A stretch of DNA of 64,000 nucleotides, taken from contig NZ_CP007212.1 of the NCBI RefSeq assembly GCF_001411805.1, positions 930,001-994,000 of the forward strand. Reading direction: 5' to 3'. Every line of letters starts with the position of its first letter. Position 1 is the first letter of the stretch. The stretch is from Burkholderia plantarii (GTDB taxonomy: Bacteria; Pseudomonadota; Gammaproteobacteria; Burkholderiales; Burkholderiaceae). The notes beneath the pieces were generated by a model. That model had not been told where the DNA came from. It ran no database searches and saw only the letters and a list, made by a program, of their open reading frames with translations. This document shows, in pieces, positions 57,598-64,000 of this stretch. Both the position numbers and the translations under genes were made by a program.

Positions 57598-58896
57598 ATG
57601 TCAACTGCGACTCACACGCAAGTCAACCAGGAATCCAAGGCCCGCACCGTGTTCCGCGTGGTCAGCGGCAACTTCCTGGAAATGTACGACTTCATGGTCT
57701 ACGGCTACTACGCCTCGGCGATCGCCAAGACCTATTTCCCGAACGGCGACGCGTTCGCCTCGCTGATGCTGTCGCTGTCGGTGTTCGGCGCCGGCTTCCT
57801 GGTGCGCCCGATCGGCGCGATCGTGCTCGGTGCGTACATCGACCACCATGGCCGCCGCAAGGGGCTGATCCTCACGCTGGGCCTGATGGCGCTGGGTACG
57901 CTCACGGTCGCGACCGTGCCCGGCTACGCGACCATCGGCGTGCTCGCGCCGATCCTCGTGCTGCTCGGGCGGCTGTTGCAGGGCTTCTCGGCCGGGGTCG
58001 AGCTCGGCGGCGTGTCGGTCTACCTGTCGGAGATCGCGACCAAGGGCAACAAGGGCTTCTATACGTCGTGGCAATCTGGCAGCCAGCAAGTGGCGGTGGT
58101 GTTCGCGGCGCTGGTCGGCGTGCTGCTGCACAGCGTGCTGCCCGTCGAGCAGATGACGGCCTGGGGCTGGCGCGTGCCGTTCCTGATCGGCTGCCTGATC
58201 GTGCCGTTCCTGTTTCTGATCCGCCGCTCGCTGAAGGAAACCGACGAGTTCCTCGCCAGGCGCCACCGCCCGAGCATGGGCGAGATCATGCAGTCGATGG
58301 CGCAGAACTGGGGGGTGGTGCTGGCCGGGATGGGCATGGTGATCATGACCACCGTGTCGTTCTACATGATCACCGCCTATACGCCGACCTTCGGCAAGGA
58401 GGAACTGCACCTGTCGTCCGTCGATGCGCTGATCGTGACGGTCTGCGTCGGCCTGTCGAACCTGCTCTGGCTGCCGCTGTCGGGCAGCGTGTCGGACCGC
58501 ATCGGCCGCCGGCCGGTGCTGATCACGTTCACGGTGCTGACGCTGCTGACCGCCTATCCGGCCGTGCAGTGGCTGGTGGCCGAGCCGTCGTTCATGCGGC
58601 TGCTGATCGTCGAGCTGTGGCTGTCGTTCCTGTACGGTTCGTACAACGGCGCGATGGTGGTCGCGCTGACCGAGGTGATGCCGGCCGACGTGCGCACCGC
58701 CGGCTTCTCGCTCGCCTACAGCCTCGCGACGACGATCGGCGGCTTCACGCCGGCGATCTCGACGCTGCTGATCCACGAGACCCACAACAAGGCGGCACCG
58801 GGGCTGTGGCTCGGCGTGGCCGCGATCTGCGGGCTGATCGCGACGCTGGTGCTGTATCGCACGCCGGAGTCGCGCCGGCAGTACAAGGCGGTTTGA
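57598..58896 (+). CDS. Citrate-proton symporter (CitA-like MFS)
   Basis: A 432-residue, 12-helix symporter closely resembling Cit[61 protein letters not shown] and [19 protein letters not shown]. It imports citrate or related tricarboxylates with protons. The start at 57598 was chosen because upstream codons are antisense-like leader. It is followed by a strong terminator. Confidence 0.9.
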   Translation: MSTATHTQVNQESKARTVFRVVSGNFLEMYDFMVYGYYASAIAKTYFPNGDAFASLMLSLSVFGAGFLVRPIGAIVLGAYIDHHGRRKGLILTLGLMALGTLTVATVPGYATIGVLAPILVLLGRLLQGFSAGVELGGVSVYLSEIATKGNKGFYTSWQSGSQQVAVVFAALVGVLLHSVLPVEQMTAWGWRVPFLIGCLIVPFLFLIRRSLKETDEFLARRHRPSMGEIMQSMAQNWGVVLAGMGMVIMTTVSFYMITAYTPTFGKEELHLSSVDALIVTVCVGLSNLLWLPLSGSVSDRIGRRPVLITFTVLTLLTAYPAVQWLVAEPSFMRLLIVELWLSFLYGSYNGAMVVALTEVMPADVRTAGFSLAYSLATTIGGFTPAISTLLIHETHNKAAPGLWLGVAAICGLIATLVLYRTPESRRQYKAV

Positions 58897-58937
58897 CGAC
58901 AGGCGCCGCGATTTTCCGCGGCGGGAAGTGAGGCAAG

Positions 58938-58968
58938 GGGAGCGCCGTGGCGCTCCCTTTTGTTTTGG
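58938..58968 (+). terminator. Terminator after the citrate symporter gene
   Basis: GGGAGCGCC (58938-58946) pairs with GGCGCTCCC (58949-58957), the inner pairs opening to give a loop, followed by TTTTGTTTT. Confidence 0.88.
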
Positions 58969-59102
58969 GACGAATGCCGCCGCGGCATGCCTTGTGCCTG
59001 CCGGAGAACGCTCGGCCCGACCGACCCGGGCATGAGGCAGGGCAAGCGACTTCGCCTGGCTTCATCGGCGCGCTGCGGCAAGGGGCAGGAAATCCGGCGG
59101 AA

Positions 59103-60953
59103 CTAGCCCGCCTCGACGCGCCGGGCCACGGCCGCCACCACCGCGTCCCACGCGCCGGGCGCCGGCTGGCGAAACAGTTCGGCGCGCGGGTACCAGGGAC
59201 TCTCGTCGCCGGTGAACCAGCGCCAGTCGGCGGCGAACGCCAGCATCAGCCAGAGCGGCTTGCCGAGCGCGCCGACCAGGTGCGCGACGGCGGTGTCGAT
59301 CGACACCACGCCGTCGAGCCGGTCGATCAGCGCTGCGGTGGACGCGAACTCGTCGAGGCCGTCCACGGTGTGGATGCGCGCGCGCTGCGGATGCGCATCG
59401 AGCGCGGCGCGATCAGCGCCCGACAGGTTCGGCTGCAGCACGATCCAGTCGACGCCGGCGATTGCGAACAGCGGCGCGAGCGCAGCCAGCGGCACCGCGC
59501 GATTCTCCTGCACCTGCTGCCGGCCGGACCAGACGATGCCGAGCTTGCGCTTCGACTGGCCGCCGAGCGAACCGCGAAAGCGCCGCCGCGCGGTTTCCGG
59601 CACCGCGAGATAGGGCGTGCGCGACGGAATTTCGGCGAAGCCGATGCCGAGCGCGTGGGGCAGGCTCAGCAGCGTGCAGCCGAGATCGGCGTCCTGCCGC
59701 GCGCGCGCCGACGCGCCGGCCGCGACCACCGACACGCGCCAGCTTCGCGCGAGCGGCTCCATCAGCGAGAGCAGTTCCGGCTGCACCTCGAGCACGAGCC
59801 GCGCGCAGCGCGCGCGAGCGAGCGGCACGAAACGCGCGAATTGCAGCGTATCGCCGAAGCCCTGTTCGGCGCGCACGAACAGCGTGCGCGATTCGATCGG
59901 CTCGCCGCGCCACATCGGCAGGCCGCCCGGGTCGGGCGCGCCGGGCAGCGCGTGCCGCGCCTCGTAGTCGGGCAGGCCGCGCGCGAAATCGCCGAGCGTG
60001 AGCAACGTGACCGCGCGATGCATGCGCGCCAGCGTGTGGCCGGGCACCAGCCGCAGCGCCTGGTCGAACGCGCGCAGCGCCAGTTCGTGCGCGCCGAGCG
60101 CGTGATGCGCAGTGCCGAGGTTCAGCCAGCCGAGCACGAGCGACGGGTCGAGGCCGATTGCACGCTCGTAGCGCGCGCGCGCCTCGGCATGGCGGCCAAG
60201 CGCGGCGAGCGCGTTGCCGAGCCCGAGCAGCGCGACCGGGAACGCCGGATGCAGCGCCAGCGCCTGCTCGAACGCGTGGACGGCCTCGGCGTGGCGGCCC
60301 ACCGCGTCGAGCGTGTTGCCGAGGTTGAAGTGGGCGGCCACGAAGCGCGGCTCGGCGGCGAGCGCGGCGCGGAAATGGCCGACCGCCTCGTCGACGCGGC
60401 CGAGCGCCGAGAGCGCCATGCCCAGATTGTTGTGCGCGCCCGCATGGCCCGGGCGCAGTTCGAGCGCGCGCCGGAACGCGGCGAGCGCGTCGTCGTGGCG
60501 GCCGAGCGCGTTCAGCGCGTTGCCGAGATTGTTGTGGATCGACGCGTCGCCGGGCGTGAGCCGCAGCGCGCGCTCGAACGCGGCCGCGGCGTCCTCGTGG
60601 CGCGCCTGCGCCGCGTAAGCGTTGCCGAGGTTGTAGTGGGCGAGCGGGAAATCGGGCGCGAGCGAGAGCGCGTTGCGGAACCGCACGATCGCGTCGTCGA
60701 GCCGGCCGAGCGCCTTCAGCGCGTTGCCGAGGTTGAGCTGCAGCGCGGCGTCGTTCGGGCGAAGCTCGACGGCGCGGCCGACCAGCTCGGCCGCCTCGTG
60801 GTTCTGCCCCTGCTGGTGGCGCAGCACGCCGAACAGGTGCAGCGCGTCGGCATCGGCGGGGTTGGCCGCGAGCGCTGCGCGGTAGTCGCGCTCGGCATCG
60901 GCCAGGCGCCCCGCGCGGTGCGCCGCGAACGCGCGATCGAAAACGGTTTCCAT
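59103..60953 (-). CDS. TPR-repeat protein with C-terminal glycosyltransferase-like domain
   Basis: A 616-residue protein. The first ~340 residues are about ten TPR units, many with the ALGRxDDAIxxFRxALxLxP pattern. The remainder (about 350-610) resembles glycosyltransferase family 9/41-like folds: LGIVWSGRQQVQENRAVPLA, DRLDGVVSIDTAVAHLVGAL, and GKPLWLMLAFAADWRWF. Similar proteins occur in glycosylation or envelope loci, but this one stands alone. The start at 60953 (METVFDRAFAAHRAGRLADA) opens the first TPR. Confidence 0.85.
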   Translation of the reverse strand: METVFDRAFAAHRAGRLADAERDYRAALAANPADADALHLFGVLRHQQGQNHEAAELVGRAVELRPNDAALQLNLGNALKALGRLDDAIVRFRNALSLAPDFPLAHYNLGNAYAAQARHEDAAAAFERALRLTPGDASIHNNLGNALNALGRHDDALAAFRRALELRPGHAGAHNNLGMALSALGRVDEAVGHFRAALAAEPRFVAAHFNLGNTLDAVGRHAEAVHAFEQALALHPAFPVALLGLGNALAALGRHAEARARYERAIGLDPSLVLGWLNLGTAHHALGAHELALRAFDQALRLVPGHTLARMHRAVTLLTLGDFARGLPDYEARHALPGAPDPGGLPMWRGEPIESRTLFVRAEQGFGDTLQFARFVPLARARCARLVLEVQPELLSLMEPLARSWRVSVVAAGASARARQDADLGCTLLSLPHALGIGFAEIPSRTPYLAVPETARRRFRGSLGGQSKRKLGIVWSGRQQVQENRAVPLAALAPLFAIAGVDWIVLQPNLSGADRAALDAHPQRARIHTVDGLDEFASTAALIDRLDGVVSIDTAVAHLVGALGKPLWLMLAFAADWRWFTGDESPWYPRAELFRQPAPGAWDAVVAAVARRVEAG

Positions 60954-61094
60954 GACGCAAGACTGACGGGAAAGCGGCATTTTCCCATAACCGCGGCGCC
61001 GGTCCGCCCATTTACGGGTCGGCCGTTCGGCATATGGTCCGGGCGCGGCGGCCGGCGTAGACTGGGGACCGTTGTGTTTCGCGGAGGCCGCCAC

Positions 61095-62792
61095 ATGCTT
61101 GCTGTTCCTCTCGATCTCGCGCCGGTGCTGGTGGTCGGCGCCGGGCCGACCGGCCTCGCCGCCGCGCTGTCGCTCGCGCGTGCGCAGGTCCCCGTGCGCA
61201 TCATCGACGCCGCGCCGCGGCCCGGCCGCTTTTCACGCGCGATCGGCATCCAGGCGCGCACGCTCGAACTGTTCGAGCAGCACCGGATCGTCGAGCCGTT
61301 TCTCGCGCTCGGCCATCGTGCGCGTCTCGCGCATCTGCATTCGGGTGGCCGGCGCATCGCCGCGCTCGATTTCGACCCGCTGCAGACGCGCTATCCGTAT
61401 CTGCTGATGCTCGACCAGACCGAGACCGAGCGGATCCTCACCGAGCAGCTGGCCGGGCTCGGCGTCATGATCGAACGCGGCGTCACGCTCACGCGCTGCC
61501 GCCAGGAGGGCGACATGACGCGCGTCTCGCTGCGGCACGGCGACGGGCGCGAGGAAGCGGTCGAGCCGCCCTACCTGATCGCCGCCGACGGCGCGCACAG
61601 CACGGTGCGCCATCAGCTCGGCGCCGGTTTTGCCGGGCATGCGTTCGAGCAGACCTTCCTGCTCGCCGATTTCTCCGCCGCGCCGGACTGGCCCGACGAC
61701 GAGATCCACCTGTTCGCCACGCACGACGGGCTCGCGGGAATGCTGCCGCTAGGCGGCGGCCGCTATCGGCTCGTGGCGGACCGGCCGCCGGGCAGCGGCG
61801 ACAGCGGCAACGGTCTCGGCGGCGAACCCGATGCGGGCGGGCGCGCGGGCCATGCCGGCGATGCCGGTACGGCTGCGGCCGCTGCGCCTTCGCTCGAGAC
61901 TTGCCGCGAGATCGTTCGCACGCGCATCGACGCCGAACTGACGATCGACGAGCTCGTCTGGTCCTCGTATTTCCACCTGAACAGCCGCATGGTCGAGCAG
62001 CTGCGCCTCGGCCGCGTGCTGTTCGCGGGCGACGCGGCTCACGTCCACAGCCCGGCCGGCGCGCAGGGAATGAACACGGGCATCCAGGAGGCGTTCAATC
62101 TCGGCTGGAAGCTCGCGCGCGTGCTGAAGGCCGGTGCGCCCGAGCGGCTGCTCGACAGCTATCACGCCGAGCGCCACCCGATCGAGCGCGACGTACTGCG
62201 CCAGACGAGCTTCATCACGCAAGTCGTCGAGGCCGATCGCGGCCCGCTGAAGCTGCTGCGCGAGCATCTGGTGCCGGTGCTCGCGTCGCTCGGGCCGGTG
62301 CGCGACGCGCTGCGCCGCTCGGTCAGCGAACTCGCGGTGCAGTATCGGAAGAGCCCGTTGACGCTCGAACGCGTGCTCGACGGCGGTCCGCGCGCCGGCG
62401 AGCGCGCGCCCGACGCGCTGCTGCGCGTCCATGACGGGCCGCTCGGGCAGGCCCCGGGCATCGCGCGCCTGTTCGACCTGCATGACCCGGCGCACTTCAC
62501 GCTGCTGACGATCGAGGCGCCCGAGCAGGCGGCCGAAGGCGACCCGGACGACCGTGAACTGGCGGCCGCGCTCGATCGCCTGATGCCGGGCGCGATTCGT
62601 CACTGGCGCGTGACCGAGGCCGACTTGCCGGGCGCGCCGCCGCTCGGCGACGTCTACGGCCATACGCTGCCGAGCGTCTATCTGTTGCGCCCGGATGGCT
62701 ATATCGCCGCGCGCGGGCGGCCCGCGTCCGATGCGAACGCGCTGCTGCGACATTGCGAGATGTGGTTCGCGGCGGCGAACCGGCACGCCTGA
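61095..62792 (+). CDS. FAD-dependent aromatic-ring monooxygenase (PheA/TfdB type)
   Basis: A 565-residue flavoprotein hydroxylase. The Rossmann motif VVGAGPTGLAAALSLARA is at about 12-30, YLIAADGAHSTVRHQLG is the DG motif and VLFAGDAAHVHSPAGAQGMN the GD motif, with NLGWKLARVLKAGA. A thioredoxin-like C-terminal domain (about 440-565) fits the phenol/PgaE-like class. A Gly/Asp-rich insertion lies near residues 230-265. The substrate is unknown. It is divergent from the TPR gene. Confidence 0.9.
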   Translation: MLAVPLDLAPVLVVGAGPTGLAAALSLARAQVPVRIIDAAPRPGRFSRAIGIQARTLELFEQHRIVEPFLALGHRARLAHLHSGGRRIAALDFDPLQTRYPYLLMLDQTETERILTEQLAGLGVMIERGVTLTRCRQEGDMTRVSLRHGDGREEAVEPPYLIAADGAHSTVRHQLGAGFAGHAFEQTFLLADFSAAPDWPDDEIHLFATHDGLAGMLPLGGGRYRLVADRPPGSGDSGNGLGGEPDAGGRAGHAGDAGTAAAAAPSLETCREIVRTRIDAELTIDELVWSSYFHLNSRMVEQLRLGRVLFAGDAAHVHSPAGAQGMNTGIQEAFNLGWKLARVLKAGAPERLLDSYHAERHPIERDVLRQTSFITQVVEADRGPLKLLREHLVPVLASLGPVRDALRRSVSELAVQYRKSPLTLERVLDGGPRAGERAPDALLRVHDGPLGQAPGIARLFDLHDPAHFTLLTIEAPEQAAEGDPDDRELAAALDRLMPGAIRHWRVTEADLPGAPPLGDVYGHTLPSVYLLRPDGYIAARGRPASDANALLRHCEMWFAAANRHA

Positions 62793-63008
62793 TGATGCTG
62801 CCGGCGGCGGGGGGCGGTATCGACAGGAGGGCGTGGACGGCGGCATCCGCGGCGGCGCGGCGCTCGACGTCATGGCGCGGCGAGCGCCGCAATGAAACGC
62901 GCGGAACGGCACGCACCGCGCTACGCGCGGTACATGCCATTGCGCCCTGAAGGCAGCGGGCCAGCCGTTGCCGGGCGAGCCCGTCGCGGGGACAACCCGC
63001 GATTCAGC

Positions 63009-63266
63009 TCAAGCCGCCGGCGACACCATCGGCTCGAGCGCCGTGCGATGCGTGAGCAGCGCCTCGCGCACGACCGGCAGCAAGGCGCGGGCGGCCTCGT
63101 CGCCGCCCGCGTCGTCGAGCGCCGCGAGCAGCGTGCGGCGCATGCGCGGTTCCCAGAAGCGCCGGATGTGATCGGCGATGCCGTTCACTGCTTCGTCGTG
63201 GTCCGGCATCGATCCGAAGAACGTGCCGATCTGGTTCGCCATCGTGATCAGGTGATCGACTTTCAT
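63009..63266 (-). CDS. fdsD: NAD-dependent formate dehydrogenase delta subunit
   Basis: An 85-residue subunit, MKVDHLITMANQIGTFFGSM..., with the conserved AVNGIADHIRRFWEPRMRRT. FdsD assists maturation of the cytoplasmic Mo/W formate dehydrogenase. The start at 63266 lies 13 bases after the fdsA stop; the longer frame overlapping fdsA was rejected. It is the last gene of the fds operon. Confidence 0.93.
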   Translation of the reverse strand: MKVDHLITMANQIGTFFGSMPDHDEAVNGIADHIRRFWEPRMRRTLLAALDDAGGDEAARALLPVVREALLTHRTALEPMVSPAA

Positions 63267-63279
63267 CGTGTCCTCGTAC

Positions 63280-64000
63280 TCACTTGCCCGAGCCGACCGG
63301 CACGGCCGTCGCATCGCGCTGCCGCAGCAGGTCGATCTGCTCGGCGTTGAACCGCGAATACTGGCGCTGCCATTCCGACGGCTGCGTGACGGGCAGCACC
63401 TGCACCGCCGTCACCTTGTACTCGGGGCAGTTGGTGGCCCAGTCCGAGCTGTCGGTCGTGATCACGTTCGCGCCCGATTCGGGGAAGTGGAACGTGGTGT
63501 AGACCACGCCCGGTTGCATCCGGTCGGAGACCAGCGCGCGCAGCACGGTCTGTCCCGCGCGCGACTCGATGCCGACCCAGTCGCCGGTGTCGATGCCGCG
63601 CTCCTCGGCGTCGTGCGGATGGATCTCGAGGCGGTCCTCGTCGTGCCAGTGGACGTTCTCGGTGCGCCGCGTCTGCGCGCCGACGTTGTATTGCGAGAGG
63701 ATCCGCCCGGTGGTCAGGATCAGCGGATAGCGCGCGTTGACCTTCTCCGGCGACGCCACGAACTGCGTGATCACGAAGCGGCCCTTGCCGCGCACGAAGC
63801 TGTCGATGTGCATGGTCGGCGTGCCTTCCGGCGCGTCGTCGTTGCACGGCCACTGGATGCTGCCGAGCTGGTCGAGCTTCGCATACGAGACGCCCGAGAA
63901 GGTCGGCGTGAGCGAGGCGATCTCGTCCATGATCTCGGACGGATGCGTGTAGTGCATCTCGTAGCCGAGCGCGCGGGCCAGCAGCAGCGTCACCTCCCAG
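63280..64000 (-). CDS. fdsA: NAD-dependent formate dehydrogenase alpha subunit, C-terminal part
   Basis: About 240 C-terminal residues of the molybdopterin catalytic subunit, which oxidises formate to CO2. Recognisable stretches are ARYPLILTTGRILSQYNVGA, TRRTENVHWHDEDRLEIHPH and GVVYTTFHFPESGANVITTD (the bis-MGD-binding C-terminal domain). The gene continues beyond 64000, so the active-site Cys region is not visible. Confidence 0.93.
   Translation of the reverse strand, partial: WEVTLLLARALGYEMHYTHPSEIMDEIASLTPTFSGVSYAKLDQLGSIQWPCNDDAPEGTPTMHIDSFVRGKGRFVITQFVASPEKVNARYPLILTTGRILSQYNVGAQTRRTENVHWHDEDRLEIHPHDAEERGIDTGDWVGIESRAGQTVLRALVSDRMQPGVVYTTFHFPESGANVITTDSSDWATNCPEYKVTAVQVLPVTQPSEWQRQYSRFNAEQIDLLRQRDATAVPVGSGK

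Noticed and set aside
58947..61094. An uninterrupted plus-strand frame of over 700 codons running into the FAD monooxygenase gene
   Set aside because: It is antisense to the TPR gene, is Arg/Ala/Glu-rich and has no domain character. High GC removes stop codons from shadow frames; the real monooxygenase starts at 61095.
63280..64000. Selenocysteine-containing formate dehydrogenase
   Set aside because: The visible part matches the cytoplasmic NAD-dependent FdsA type and the active-site region lies outside the window, so no claim about selenocysteine is possible.

Overview
The window is about 67% GC. Gene content and protein sequences point to a chromosome of Burkholderia sensu stricto; the gladioli/glumae group is a guess, since nothing here fixes the species. 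Nearly everything is core chromosome: about 50 protein genes, five tRNAs and many rho-independent hairpins. No insertion sequence, CRISPR array, rRNA or intact prophage is visible.

Layout. 1-7.7 kb is a glucose uptake and Entner-Doudoroff entry block: zwf-pgl-glk on the minus strand, divergent from a sugar ABC transporter (binding protein, two permeases, ATPase). A perfect TTGTAGTT-T-AACTACAA palindrome inside the divergent promoter looks like a HexR operator. 8-16.7 kb holds an Smr-domain gene, trxB, ftsK, lolA, rarA, serS and tRNA-Ser(CGA). 16.8-18.7 kb holds an orphan methyltransferase and a GNAT enzyme. 18.8-25.8 kb holds minCDE, two small envelope genes, a ClC channel, an MFS symporter and a TonB-domain lipoprotein.

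25.8-27.2 kb is the most accessory-looking stretch: gene fragments, one with an in-frame amber codon, a phage-like gene, a pair of ~48-bp direct repeats and a small antitoxin-like gene next to tRNA-Ser(TGA). 27.3-35.5 kb is housekeeping: hemW-rdgB-rph, then yicC-gmk-rpoZ-spoT, two tRNA-Arg(ACG) and greB. 35.6-38.2 kb holds a porin, a ~550-bp regulatory spacer with a candidate small RNA, a small hypothetical gene and a cold-shock gene with a structured leader. 38.3-46.8 kb has a DnaQ/GIY-YIG fusion, a secreted chorismate mutase, two small proteins, tRNA-Thr(CGT), fbp, pepN and a DUF4136 lipoprotein.

47-52 kb is a purine salvage/catabolism operon (xdhC-add-NCS2 permease-guaD) without xdhA/xdhB beside it. 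52.7-62.8 kb has dsbB, an amidase, a C26 glutamine amidotransferase with a long low-complexity N-terminus, a DUF2968 coiled-coil protein, a CitA-type symporter, a TPR/glycosyltransferase-like protein and an FAD monooxygenase. The window closes inside an NAD-dependent formate dehydrogenase operon (fdsD and the 3' end of fdsA).

The least explained and most testable items are the candidate sRNA near 37.2 kb, the operator-in-promoter at 2.9 kb, the decayed islet at 26-27 kb and the missing xdhAB.
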